Assembly: GCF_026153205.1 (NCBI RefSeq)
Contig: NZ_JAPFBW010000031.1
Span: 1-64,000 of the forward strand
From: Aquabacterium sp. A7-Y
GTDB lineage: Bacteria > Pseudomonadota > Gammaproteobacteria > Burkholderiales > Burkholderiaceae_C
Direction of reading: 5' to 3'
Length of the DNA: 64,000 nucleotides
Part shown: positions 33,926-42,403 of the stretch, piece after piece
Layout of the letters: every line of letters begins with the position of its first letter
Numbering within the stretch: the first letter of the stretch is position 1
Notes under the pieces: model-generated
Databases searched by the model: none
Seen by the model: the letters and a program-made list of their open reading frames with translations, nothing else
What the model was told of the DNA's origin: nothing
Position numbers and translations under genes: made by a program

Positions 33926-34732
33926 ATGCACACCAGCCCTCGCAAAGACCGCAAAGCCGGCGACCAGACCCGCCAGCGCATCCTCGAGGTGGCCGAGCGG
34001 GCCTTCATCGAGCAGGGTTTCGACGCCCTGTCGCTGCGCCAGATCACCGAGCAGGCCCAGGTCAACCTGGCCGCCGTGCACTACCACTTCGGCGGCAAGG
34101 ACGCCTTGCTGCACGCGATGCTGGAGCGCCGCATCGGCAAGCTCAATGAGGAACGCCTGCGCCTGCTCGACGCCTGCGAAGCCGCCTGGCCCGACGCGCC
34201 GCTGAGCTGCGAGCACGTGCTGGCCGCGATGTTCGTGCCGGCCTTCCGCCTGGCGCGCGATACGGAGTGCGGCGGCCCGGCCTTCCTGCGCCTGCTGGGC
34301 CGCGTCTACACCGACACCTCGCCGGTGGTGTCGGACTACCTGCGGCAGCACTACGACCCGGTGTTCGGGCGCTTCTTCGATGCCTTCCAGCGCTCGCTGC
34401 CGCACATGCCACGCCACGACCTCGGCCTGCGCCTGCATTTCTCGCTCAAGGCGCTGGCCGGCGTGCTGGCCAGCGATGACCTCGACGTTCTGATCGCCTC
34501 CTTCAGCCAGGGTCAGGCGCTCACCGAGGCGCAGCTGCTGACGCGGCTGATCTCGCTGATGGTGGCGGTGCTGAAGGAGCCGCTGCTGCAGATGCAGCGC
34601 AGCGCGGTGCTCGAGGAAGTGCTGCGCATGGCCGACTTGCAGGCCGGCCGGCCCCCTCAGCCCCTGCGGGTGCTCGAGGGCGGCCAACAAACCACCACGT
34701 CGCGCCCGCGGCCGCGGACCCCGCGCGGTTGA
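33926..34732 (+). CDS. TetR-family transcriptional regulator
   Basis: The 268-aa protein has a TetR DNA-binding domain at residues 10-60: QRILEVAERAFIEQGFDALS, then LRQITEQAQVNLAAVHYHFG. The C-terminal ligand-binding part is long and has a basic, disordered tail (GGQQTTTSRPRPRTPRG). Its place between alkB and fadD suggests control of alkane or fatty-acid degradation, perhaps with acyl-CoA as ligand, as in PsrA- or FadR-type TetR proteins; this is inference. The start ATG 33926 follows a weak ribosome site. Confidence 0.86.
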   Translation: MHTSPRKDRKAGDQTRQRILEVAERAFIEQGFDALSLRQITEQAQVNLAAVHYHFGGKDALLHAMLERRIGKLNEERLRLLDACEAAWPDAPLSCEHVLAAMFVPAFRLARDTECGGPAFLRLLGRVYTDTSPVVSDYLRQHYDPVFGRFFDAFQRSLPHMPRHDLGLRLHFSLKALAGVLASDDLDVLIASFSQGQALTEAQLLTRLISLMVAVLKEPLLQMQRSAVLEEVLRMADLQAGRPPQPLRVLEGGQQTTTSRPRPRTPRG

Positions 34733-34785
34733 GCTCCGGAGTCGACGCCGTCCCCCCAACAAACACGAAGCTGAGGCAAACCACC

Positions 34786-36492
34786 ATGGGTGTCCCCATT
34801 CCCGAGACCGAGCGAGTCTGGTTGAAATCCTATCGGCCCGACGTTCCCTTCGAGATCGAGCCGGAACGCTATCGCAACCTCAATGTGATGTTCGAGGAGA
34901 ACGTCAAGCGCTACAGCTCGCGCGTGGCCTTCGTCAGTGCCGGCAGCGAGATGAGCTATGCGCGCTGCGGCGAGCTGGCCCGGGCCTTCGCCGCCTGGCT
35001 GCACCATGCCGGCGTGCGCCAGGGCGACCGCGTGGCGCTGATGATGCCCAACAGCCTGCAGTACCCGGTCTGCCTGTTCGGCGCGCTGCTGGCCGGCGCC
35101 ATCGTCGTCAATGTCAATCCGCTCTACACGGCGCGCGAGCTGGCCCACCAGCTCAAGGACAGTGGCGCCGAGACGGTGGTCGCGATGGAGATGTTCGCCG
35201 GCACGCTGGCCGAGGCCTTGCCGGGAACGGTGGTGCGGCGCGTGCTGCTGACCGGGCTCGGCGACTTGTTCGCCGACGGCCTCAACCTCAAGGGCCGCTG
35301 CATCAACCTGATGATCCGCCGCAACACCCCCGCCGCGCAGCGCCACGCGCCCTTGCCCGGCGCCATCCGGCTGCGACGGGCCCTTGCCGCGGGCCGCGGG
35401 CTGCCGCGCCCGCAGGTCGACGTGGCGCCGCAGGACCTGGCCTTCCTGCAATACACCGGCGGCACCACCGGGGTCGCCAAGGGCGCCATGCTCAGCCACC
35501 GCAACATCGTCGCCAACCTGCTGCAGACGCTGGCCTGGCGCGGCAACACGGTCGACACCTCACCGATCGAGACCAACCTCAGCCTGCTGCCGCTGTATCA
35601 CATCTTCTCGCTGACCGTGAACTGCCTGATCTTCATGTGCCTGGGCGGGCGCAACGTGCTGGTCGCCAACCCGCGCGATGTGCACCGCGTGATGAAGACG
35701 ATACGGCGCGAGGACTTCACCGGCATCGCCGGCGTCAGCACCCTGTTCAATTCCTTCCTCGAGGACGACACCTTCCGCAAGCGCGACTTCTCGCGGCTGC
35801 GGCTGACCATCGCGGGCGGCATGGCGACGCCGCAGGCGATCGCCGAGCGCTGGCAGCAGCTGACCGGCAAGTCCATCATCGAGGGCTACGGCCTGACCGA
35901 GTGCTCGCCCATCGTCACGATCAACCCCATCCACCTCGACCACCCGGAGCGCATGCAGTTCAACGGCACCATCGGCCTGCCGGTGCCGTCCACCGAGGTG
36001 CGCCTGCGCCGCGACGACGGTCAGTGGGCCCCGCTGGGCGAGCCCGGCGAGCTGTGCGTGCGGGGGCCCCAGGTGATGCGCGGTTACTGGAAGCGCCCCG
36101 ACGAGACCGCCAAGGTGATCGACGCCGAGGGCTGGCTGAGCACGGGCGACGTGGGCGTGATGGACGAGCACGGCTACGTGCGGCTGATCGACCGCAAGAA
36201 GGACATGATCCTGGTCTCGGGCTTCAACGTCTATCCCAACGAGATCGAGGACGTCGTGATGCAGCATCCCGGCGTGCGGGAGGCCGCCGCCCTGGGCGTG
36301 CCCGACCCGGTGGCGGGCGAGCGCGTGAAGATCGTCGTGGTGCGCAAGGACCCGGCGCTCCGCGAGGCCGACCTGATCGAGCACTGCCGTGCCCACCTGG
36401 TCGGCTACAAGATGCCGCGCGTGATCGAGTTCCGCGAGCAGGAGTTGCCCAAGAGCAATGTCGGCAAGATCCTGCGTCGCGAGCTGCGCTGA
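34786..36492 (+). CDS. fadD: Long-chain fatty acid-CoA ligase (FadD-like)
   Basis: The 568-aa ANL-family enzyme has the phosphate-binding loop YTGGTTGVAKGAMLSHRN, the GYGLTECSP motif, the STGDVGVMDEHGYVRLIDRKKD segment and the terminal catalytic lysine in LPKSNVGKILRRELR. It activates fatty acids to acyl-CoA for beta-oxidation. The start ATG 34786 lies 53 bp after the TetR gene, with GAGG about 10 bases upstream. Together with alkB it would carry alkane products into beta-oxidation. Confidence 0.92.
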   Translation: MGVPIPETERVWLKSYRPDVPFEIEPERYRNLNVMFEENVKRYSSRVAFVSAGSEMSYARCGELARAFAAWLHHAGVRQGDRVALMMPNSLQYPVCLFGALLAGAIVVNVNPLYTARELAHQLKDSGAETVVAMEMFAGTLAEALPGTVVRRVLLTGLGDLFADGLNLKGRCINLMIRRNTPAAQRHAPLPGAIRLRRALAAGRGLPRPQVDVAPQDLAFLQYTGGTTGVAKGAMLSHRNIVANLLQTLAWRGNTVDTSPIETNLSLLPLYHIFSLTVNCLIFMCLGGRNVLVANPRDVHRVMKTIRREDFTGIAGVSTLFNSFLEDDTFRKRDFSRLRLTIAGGMATPQAIAERWQQLTGKSIIEGYGLTECSPIVTINPIHLDHPERMQFNGTIGLPVPSTEVRLRRDDGQWAPLGEPGELCVRGPQVMRGYWKRPDETAKVIDAEGWLSTGDVGVMDEHGYVRLIDRKKDMILVSGFNVYPNEIEDVVMQHPGVREAAALGVPDPVAGERVKIVVVRKDPALREADLIEHCRAHLVGYKMPRVIEFREQELPKSNVGKILRRELR

Positions 36493-36532
36493 CCCTCGCC
36501 GCTTCCCTCGACCCGGCCCCAAGGACGCCCCG

Positions 36533-37033
36533 ATGAAAGCCACCCTCCATCGCCTCTGCGCCCCCCGGCTGCCCGCCCTGCTGCTTGGCGTGCTGCTCGC
36601 CCCCCATGCCCCGGCTGTCACGGTCTCGCCGGCCGGCGACCTGGTCGCCGCCGGCGAGCTGAACTACCGCAAGGGTCTGGGCAGCATCAGCTGCGAGACC
36701 AGCTTCACCGGCACCATCACGCCGGACGGCAAGGTGACCATCAGCGCCGCTTCCTTCACGACGCGCGGACTGTGCAAGCGGATCTCGGCCGTCGGCCTGC
36801 CGTGGACCGGGCAGGCCCAGCCCTCGGGTCTGCTGGTGATCGACAACGCGGCGGTCGACGTGCAGGCGCCGTTCGTGGGCGGCCAGTGCGGGCCGAGCCG
36901 CATCGAGCTGAAGTGGGACAACGCCCGCTCCACGCTGACCTTCACCGACGCGCTGCTGGTGGCGTCCTCCGGCTCCAGCTGCAAGACCAACGGCCAGATC
37001 ACGGTCAGCCCGAAGCTGGACGTCCAGCCTTGA
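36533..37033 (+). CDS. Secreted protein, unknown
   Basis: The 166-aa protein has a signal peptide (residues 1-28, ending near PHAPA) and a beta-rich mature domain with four cysteines in the mature part (SCETSF, GLCKR, GQCGPS, SSCKT), which could form two disulfides. It starts 40 bp after fadD on the same strand and is convergent with the lipase gene. No family is recognised. Because it occupies the place where a lipase foldase gene often lies, I checked for foldase features and found none. Confidence 0.68.
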   Translation: MKATLHRLCAPRLPALLLGVLLAPHAPAVTVSPAGDLVAAGELNYRKGLGSISCETSFTGTITPDGKVTISAASFTTRGLCKRISAVGLPWTGQAQPSGLLVIDNAAVDVQAPFVGGQCGPSRIELKWDNARSTLTFTDALLVASSGSSCKTNGQITVSPKLDVQP

Positions 37034-37066
37034 GGACGTCCCACCGGGGCTGGGGCTGGGTCGGGC

Positions 37067-38035
37067 TCAGAGGCCGGCCTTCTTCAGCCGGTTGGCGTGG
37101 CTGCGGTAGAAGGCCAGCGGGTCAGGCGCCAGCAGTCCGCGCAGACCCATCACCTGGTTGACACCATCGGCGTGGTTCCAGGGGTAGTCGGCGCGCAGCA
37201 CCTCACCCCAGCGGCTCGAGCAGCTGGAAACCAGCCCGTCGTTGGGCGTCCCGTCCGGGAAACCCAGCGGCGACGCGAAGGCGAAGACCAGATCGCTGAC
37301 ATCCAAGAGGTTGGTCGTCACCACCGCGCCGCCCGCCGAGTAGTAGTGCACACCGCTCGCTCCGACACGGGCGCCCGATCCGCAGGGCGTGGTGGGCGCG
37401 CCTTCGGAATAGCGCAGATTCCAGTCCTTGCTCATCGCGGTGGTCAGCTGGAACACGTTGCCGATCGCGTCGTGTTCGCGGTCCGAAGCACCGGTGAGCC
37501 AGTCCAGCGCTTTCAGCATCTCGGTGCTGAGCTTGATCAGCAGCTCGCCTCCCTCGGGATGCTCGACCGTGAACTTCGCGACCCAGTCGGCCACGCCGCT
37601 GCCTTGGTGGGGCGTCTGCATCGTGGTCACGCTGGCGACCAGCTCGGGCTGCATGCGTGCAGCGTAGCGGGAGGCGTGTCCGCCCTGGCTGTGAGCCACC
37701 AGGTTGAACTTCTCGAAGCCGTGGGCGGCCTTCAGCGCGCCGAGCTGGCGCAGCAGCTGCTCGCCCCGTTCCTCGTGTGTGTCCACCGACGACAGCTTCA
37801 CGACGTAGACCTTGGCACCACCTGCCTCGAGGGCCTGGGGCACGCCGAAGAAGTAGTCGACCAGTCCGCCGATGTTGTCGAAGCCCAACACGCCGTGCAC
37901 CAGCACGATGGGATGGCGGGTCTGGGTGTAGTGGAAGTCGAACCAGGACAGCCCCTGCGCGGAGCTCTGTGCTGGAGCGGCGCACAGGGCCGCGACCGCG
38001 ACAGCCCATGCGGCGGTGTAGCGTTTGATGAACAT
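37067..38035 (-). CDS. lip: Secreted triacylglycerol lipase, family I.1/I.2
   Basis: The 322-aa protein has a signal peptide (about 1-26, ending SSAQG), HPIVLVHGVLGFDNIGG with the oxyanion hole, the nucleophile elbow AHSQGG, a catalytic Asp in NDGLVSSC and a catalytic His in WNHADGVNQV. Two cysteines (TPCGSG and SSCSS) match the family disulfide. The C terminus YRSHANRLKKAGL is close to that of Pseudomonas LipA. These lipases fold with a dedicated foldase (Lif), usually encoded just downstream. None is seen here. AAGGAG precedes ATG 38035. Confidence 0.93.
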   Translation of the reverse strand: MFIKRYTAAWAVAVAALCAAPAQSSAQGLSWFDFHYTQTRHPIVLVHGVLGFDNIGGLVDYFFGVPQALEAGGAKVYVVKLSSVDTHEERGEQLLRQLGALKAAHGFEKFNLVAHSQGGHASRYAARMQPELVASVTTMQTPHQGSGVADWVAKFTVEHPEGGELLIKLSTEMLKALDWLTGASDREHDAIGNVFQLTTAMSKDWNLRYSEGAPTTPCGSGARVGASGVHYYSAGGAVVTTNLLDVSDLVFAFASPLGFPDGTPNDGLVSSCSSRWGEVLRADYPWNHADGVNQVMGLRGLLAPDPLAFYRSHANRLKKAGL

Positions 38036-38223
38036 GTTGATGTCTCCTTGTCGTTGAAAGGTGACGGTCGTGTGCGCTCCGGGAGCTGTGAATGCGCCAC
38101 GTGCCGGCCCGCTGGCGACTATGGCGGGCTGTACGGGCCGGGTCGATGATGCGCGCTTGATCGCCGCTGCGGACGGACGACAATGCGATCACAGCCGCCG
38201 TGCGCGGCCGTGCAGCCAGGACC

Positions 38224-39465
38224 TCAGCGTTCGGAGACCCGGTCCTGGAACATGCCCGGGCTCTTGCCGTACCAGCGCCGGAAGGCGTGCTGGAAAGCGC
38301 TGGGTTGCGAGAAGCCCAGCAGCGCCGCGACGCGCGAGATCGGCATGCCCTGGCGCAGGTGGCGCACCGCGGCGTGGCGGCGCACCTCGTCGAGCAGTTC
38401 GCGGAAGTTGTGGCCTTCGGCATCGAGCAGCGATCGCAGCTGTCGCGGCGTGCGCTCGAGCATCGCGCTGACCTTCTCCAGCGACACGTCCTGCTGGCGC
38501 GACAGCAGCGTCGAGATCGCGACCACCACCTTGTTTTTCAGCGGCGTCTTCTGCGCCAGCGCTTCCTTCAGCTGCTCCGCCTTTTCGGCGAGGAAGTGGC
38601 GCAGGTAGCTATCGGCGGTGCGGAAGGGCAGCTGCAGGTAGTCGGGGTCGAAGGCGATGCTGTTGTCGCAGGCCCGGAAGCTGATGGCGGCGCCTGGAAA
38701 GGCCTGTTCGTAGGCACCCCGGTAGCCCGGGTCGGCATGCATGAAACGCACGCTGCGCACGAGCAGCGGCGTGCCGGTGAAGCTCTTGCCGAACCAGGTC
38801 GCCAGCGTGAGGAAGTGCTCGGCCAGGAAACGTGACTCGTAGCGCGGGTCGCGGCAGGTGTAGACGAAGCGGGCACCGTCGGCCTCGACCACGTAGTCCA
38901 CGTCCTCCGCTTCGGACACCAGCAGCGCGTACTCGTGCCAGTGCTCGATGGCCGAGCGCAAGGTCGGACAGCGCATGCCCAGGTGCGCCACGAAGTGCAT
39001 CTTGTTGTCCGGATAGTACCGGTGCAGCTCCAGCCCGAGCGACGGGTTGTCGAGCTCGCGGCTCGTGAACTCCCACAGCCGCTCGATGCGAGACAAGGGC
39101 AGCCGGGCGTCGGGATTGCGCAGCTCGCGCGGGTGCACGCCGGTGGCGCGTGCGATGCGCTCGTCCGATACCCCGTGTCGCAGCAGCAGGCGCACCAGGG
39201 TCAGCGCGGATTCAAAGGCCGTGGCGGTCGGCTCCTGGGTCGCCGCCGGGGTAAGGCCCGCCGGCGGGCCAGGCAGCTCGGCCTGCATGACGGTCGGGCT
39301 CATGTCCGTGGCCGGGCGAAGGAAACGCCCGCCTCGACAGGACGCAGTCTCATCGTTGTCCCCTTGTCTCCTGGGACCGGCTGCAGCACCGGAGCACTGG
39401 GCTGACCCGAGCTCCATCTGATGTTCTTGTGCGTGCGCCGGCTTGTACAAACTCAGCGGCGCCAT
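38224..39465 (-). CDS. AraC-family transcriptional regulator (OruR/arabinose-binding type)
   Basis: The protein has an N-terminal ligand or dimerisation domain (LTLVRLLLRHGVSDERIARATG, then PLSRIERLWEFTSRELDNPS) and a C-terminal AraC DNA-binding domain with two helix-turn-helix motifs (VSLEKVSAMLERTPRQLRSL and ISRVAALLGFSQPSAFQHAF). The start is uncertain. ATG 39465 has GGAG 5 bases upstream and gives 413 residues, but the first 54 look non-conserved; ATG 39303 gives 359 residues and a family-typical N terminus. It lies upstream of the lipase gene on the same strand and may regulate it. Confidence 0.84.
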   Translation of the reverse strand: MAPLSLYKPAHAQEHQMELGSAQCSGAAAGPRRQGDNDETASCRGGRFLRPATDMSPTVMQAELPGPPAGLTPAATQEPTATAFESALTLVRLLLRHGVSDERIARATGVHPRELRNPDARLPLSRIERLWEFTSRELDNPSLGLELHRYYPDNKMHFVAHLGMRCPTLRSAIEHWHEYALLVSEAEDVDYVVEADGARFVYTCRDPRYESRFLAEHFLTLATWFGKSFTGTPLLVRSVRFMHADPGYRGAYEQAFPGAAISFRACDNSIAFDPDYLQLPFRTADSYLRHFLAEKAEQLKEALAQKTPLKNKVVVAISTLLSRQQDVSLEKVSAMLERTPRQLRSLLDAEGHNFRELLDEVRRHAAVRHLRQGMPISRVAALLGFSQPSAFQHAFRRWYGKSPGMFQDRVSER

Positions 39466-39849
39466 GATTGCTCCGGACGCCGCGTCCGGGGGTAAACGTT
39501 GGTAATGCGGTCCGCGCGAACGGCGTTGCCGGTGATCGTCGGGCCGTCCTCCGCGGAGACCTCGACGCCTCGATCACCGGGCCCGCCGACGCCTGTGCAA
39601 AAGGAACGCGCCCCTGGTGATTCCAACGTCAGGGCCCTTGACACATGGACCCTGTCGATCATTGCGATGTGAACAGTGCTCCGACATCCTTCGGCGTCGC
39701 AGGCCGAGCGTCGGCGAGTCGCTCTCGAGGGCCCTCGGAAGGGCGACTCACCGACACGGGCATGCCGAGACCGGACTGTGCGGACACCGGCTTCGGCGCC
39801 TGCCCCCCTCCCAGTTCCGTCCGCATGACAACTAACGAGTGGAGTCAGA
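39466..39849. other. 384-bp divergent gap upstream of the PEP-CTERM gene
   Basis: TTGACA at 39638-39643 is a perfect -35 hexamer, but the -10 region (39657-39668) is poor. A structured stretch at 39712-39753 is listed separately. GGAG at 39840-39843 is the ribosome site of the PEP-CTERM gene. No gene is seen on either strand. Confidence 0.5.
39712..39753. other. Nested inverted repeats in a leader region
   Basis: GAGTCGC (39716-39722) pairs with GCGACTC (39743-39749), extended to about 11 bp with one mismatch, and encloses the 12-bp palindrome CGAGGGCCCTCG (39726-39737). It lies about 100 bp before the PEP-CTERM gene and would be transcribed if the TTGACA promoter is used. It could be an RNA structure or a protein-binding site. 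Confidence 0.45.
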
Positions 39850-40563
39850 ATGAAAGCATCCTCTACCGGGCATACCTTCAAGCGCCTGCTTCTTGCCGCT
39901 GCCGCAGCCCTCTCCTTCCCGGCCCTGGCCGCAACCCCGATCACCGGGGGCGACGCGGATCTCGTCTTCTCGCAAGCCGCCATCGACACGCTGGGCCTGA
40001 TCTCGGTCAGCGTGGCCGGCACCGGCTCGGCCACCACGGTGACCCCGGGTCAGTCCTTCAGCTTCCCGGTGACCGGTGGCTCGGTCGAGGGCAATGCCGT
40101 GGTGGACGTCCTGACCGACGTCAATGCCGGCGTCAGCCTGACCAAGGGCAGCACGGTGATCAACCTGGGTGACTTCCGCGTCGACGTCGGCAGCAAGACC
40201 CTCTACGGCGACATCACCATCGGCGCGCAAGTGGTGCAGAACACCGCGCTCTACACCTTCACGACGGTGACGGACGTCGAAGCCGGCCCGAATGCCCGCA
40301 CCGTGAGCGCGAGCGGCATGTTCATCACCGAGACCGCTCTCAACACGCTGGGCGACGCGCTCGGCGTGCCAACCTTCCTGCGTCCGGCCGTGGCCGGGGT
40401 CGACTTCGGCACCCTGACCGGCAACCTGACCGTGGCCGCCGTGCCCGAGCCCTCGACCTACGCGATGCTGGGCCTGGGCCTGGCCGGCATCGGCTTCTAC
40501 AGCAAGCGTCGCCGCGCTGCTGCTGCCGCCAGCGAGGCACCGGCCGCGCCGCAAGCCGCCTGA
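39850..40563 (+). CDS. PEP-CTERM sorting domain protein
   Basis: The 237-aa protein has a signal peptide (about 1-28, ending ALAA), a beta-rich mature region (about 30-200) and a C-terminal PEP-CTERM signal: VPEPSTYAMLGLGLAGIGFY followed by SKRRR. Exosortase recognises that signal, cleaves it and places the protein at the cell surface or in an exopolysaccharide matrix. After KRRR the protein continues about 15 more residues (Ala/Pro-rich), which is unusual because the basic cluster normally ends the protein. A strong terminator follows. No exosortase gene is seen here. Confidence 0.9.
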   Translation: MKASSTGHTFKRLLLAAAAALSFPALAATPITGGDADLVFSQAAIDTLGLISVSVAGTGSATTVTPGQSFSFPVTGGSVEGNAVVDVLTDVNAGVSLTKGSTVINLGDFRVDVGSKTLYGDITIGAQVVQNTALYTFTTVTDVEAGPNARTVSASGMFITETALNTLGDALGVPTFLRPAVAGVDFGTLTGNLTVAAVPEPSTYAMLGLGLAGIGFYSKRRRAAAAASEAPAAPQAA

Positions 40564-40602
40564 TCGACAACCCCCTGGTTCACACCACCCCATGGCGTGA
40601 TG

Positions 40603-40639
40603 ACCGCCCGCCGAGGCCAGGCCTCGGCGGGCGGTTTTT
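40603..40639 (+). terminator. Rho-independent terminator after the PEP-CTERM gene
   Basis: A perfect 15-bp stem (40603-40617 with 40621-40635) with a 3-base loop is followed by a T-run. It lies 40 bp after the stop of the PEP-CTERM gene and is the clearest intrinsic terminator in the window. Confidence 0.92.
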
Positions 40640-40688
40640 CGGTTCAGATCGTCGAGAAACCGATTCGAGCTGAAGCGCCGCGAACCGG

Positions 40689-41057
40689 TCACTCCTCGGG
40701 CCGGCACCACAGCCACACCGCGACCACGAACAGCACGCAGGGCAGCCCGGCCTTGAGCCACAGCGGCGCCGTGGTGAACGCGATCATGGTCGAGCTGCCC
40801 GCCATGCCGATGCTGGCGAACCACTTGGCGCGACGCGGCACCACGCCGCGCTCGCGCCAGCGGCAGATCGGCGGTCCGTAGACGGGATGGCGCAGCAGGT
40901 GCTCTTCGAGCTGAGGCCAGCCGCGGCCGGCGGCCCAGGCGGCGGCCAGCAGGAAGGGCACGGTCGGCAGCACAGGCAGCACCACGCCGATCACACCGAT
41001 CAGGATGAAGAGCAGCGCGAGCGCGCGCCACAGCAAGGTGACGGTCCGCTTCAGCAC
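40689..41057 (-). CDS. DUF454 (YbaN-like) inner-membrane protein
   Basis: The 122-aa protein has two to three membrane helices, with IGVIGVVLPVLPTVPFLLAA near residue 25 and a charged loop LRHPVYGPPICRWRERGVVP that is typical of DUF454. Function unknown. It stands alone on the minus strand, 52 bp from the PEP-CTERM terminator, with its promoter in 41058-41213. Confidence 0.85.
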   Translation of the reverse strand: MLKRTVTLLWRALALLFILIGVIGVVLPVLPTVPFLLAAAWAAGRGWPQLEEHLLRHPVYGPPICRWRERGVVPRRAKWFASIGMAGSSTMIAFTTAPLWLKAGLPCVLFVVAVWLWCRPEE

Positions 41058-41213
41058 GCCGCCTCCGCGGCGGCCGGACGACCGGCCGACAGGCGGCTCG
41101 GGCAGCGCCCGCGCGGCTTCGAGGCGGGCGCCGACACAGCTGGGAACATCATGGTGGCGGCCACGATAGCATGGGCAGGCCGGCGCGTCGCCGGGACTTA
41201 CCGGGGTGGATGC

Positions 41214-42062
41214 TCAGCCTCGGGCCGCCGTGACGAGGTGCTGCAGCATCGTGCGGGCGACCGTGTCAGGGTGTTCCTCCAGCAACCAGTGCGAGGCGCC
41301 CGGCAGCACCTCCAAGCGGTAGGGGCCGGCGACCTGCCGGCCGGTCGCATGCGCCGCGGTCGCGCCGAGCGCCTGGTCGGCCGAGCCCCAGATGAAGAGG
41401 GTCGGTACGCCGACGGGCCCCACCCGGCGCCTGGGCTGGATGGCCCGGTACCAGTTGAGCGCCGCGCTCAGCGCACCGCTCACACGCAGCCGCTCGACAT
41501 TGCGTTGCACCTGTTCGGCCGGCACCCGCCCCTGGTAGGCCCGGCGCAGGACGCGTGCGTCGCGCGCCAGCAGCAGCCACTCGGCCAGCGGCAGGCGCAG
41601 CCGGAACAGCAGCATGTAGATCGAGCGCCGGCGCTGGTCGGCGTCGTGACGCAGCGCGTCCTGGAAGGCGTCGGGATGCGGCATGGACAGCACGCACAGC
41701 GTCAGCAGCCGCTCCGGATGCGCGGCGGCCAGGGCCCAGCCGACCATGCCGCCCCAGTCGTGGCCGGCGAGGTGGAAGCGCTGCGCGCCGAGGGCATCGG
41801 CCCAGGCCAGCACGTCCTGCACCAGCAGCTCGATGCGGTAGGACGCCACCCCGGCAGGTCGCGCCCCCGGCGAGTAGCCGCGCTGGTCGACGGCCACCAC
41901 CCGCCAGCCTGCCTGCGCCAGCCGCAGCATCACGCCGCTCCAGGCGTCGGCGAACTGCGGAAAGCCATGCAGGCAGAGCAGCAGCGGGCCGTTCTCGGGG
42001 CCGGCCGCAATGGCATCGAAGCTCAGCCCGCGGGCCTGCAAGGTGAAGTGGCGCAAGTCCAT
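41214..42062 (-). CDS. Alpha/beta hydrolase, epoxide hydrolase-like
   Basis: The 282-aa protein has the oxyanion motif HGFPQF, the Asp nucleophile in GHDWGGMVGW, and a C-terminal His in GASHWLLEEHP. The Asp nucleophile and GHDWGG elbow are typical of soluble epoxide hydrolases and haloalkane dehalogenases; the cap region has RSIYMLLFRL-type sequence as in epoxide hydrolases. Substrate unknown. It is divergent from a secreted-protein gene with a 341-bp gap between them. Confidence 0.85.
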   Translation of the reverse strand: MDLRHFTLQARGLSFDAIAAGPENGPLLLCLHGFPQFADAWSGVMLRLAQAGWRVVAVDQRGYSPGARPAGVASYRIELLVQDVLAWADALGAQRFHLAGHDWGGMVGWALAAAHPERLLTLCVLSMPHPDAFQDALRHDADQRRRSIYMLLFRLRLPLAEWLLLARDARVLRRAYQGRVPAEQVQRNVERLRVSGALSAALNWYRAIQPRRRVGPVGVPTLFIWGSADQALGATAAHATGRQVAGPYRLEVLPGASHWLLEEHPDTVARTMLQHLVTAARG

Positions 42063-42403
42063 CGTCGGTCTCCCGGTTTTTCTGCGCGGGCCGCCTCGCG
42101 ATCGCTACCGATCGCCGGAAAGCGCTCGCACTCCAAGAGTCCGCGATTCCGGCGGCGAGGCCAATTCGCCGAGAAGAGCCCGTGCAGGCGACCTGACATC
42201 CAGACCCGGCTCGTCCTGCTGCTGGTCCGGGTCTTCGCCACTGCCATCGCCAATGCCGTCCCTCATGGGCTGGCGGATCAGCGCCTTGGCGCGCTGCGTC
42301 GCGGGCCGCGAGTGCAGCAAACCGGGCAGCCGGCGCCGCCATAATCGGCACGCTGACCGCGAGAGTGTCCGGGCCAGCTGAAAAATACCACCGGAGAGTC
42401 CTC
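42063..42403. other. 341-bp divergent intergenic region
   Basis: It must hold promoters for the epoxide-hydrolase-like gene and the secreted-protein gene. A -10-like CATAAT at 42340-42345 lies about 60 bp before the plus-strand gene, with no good -35. A 71-codon minus-strand frame at 42105-42320 has only a TTG start and no ribosome site, so it is not called. Nothing else is seen. Confidence 0.5.

Noticed and set aside
36533-37033. Lipase foldase (Lif) gene
   Set aside because: Opposite strand to the lipase, signal peptide rather than an N-terminal membrane anchor, and four cysteines; no helical foldase features.
42105-42320. Possible 71-aa minus-strand gene in the divergent gap
   Set aside because: Only a TTG start, no ribosome site and no recognisable family; left as a note.
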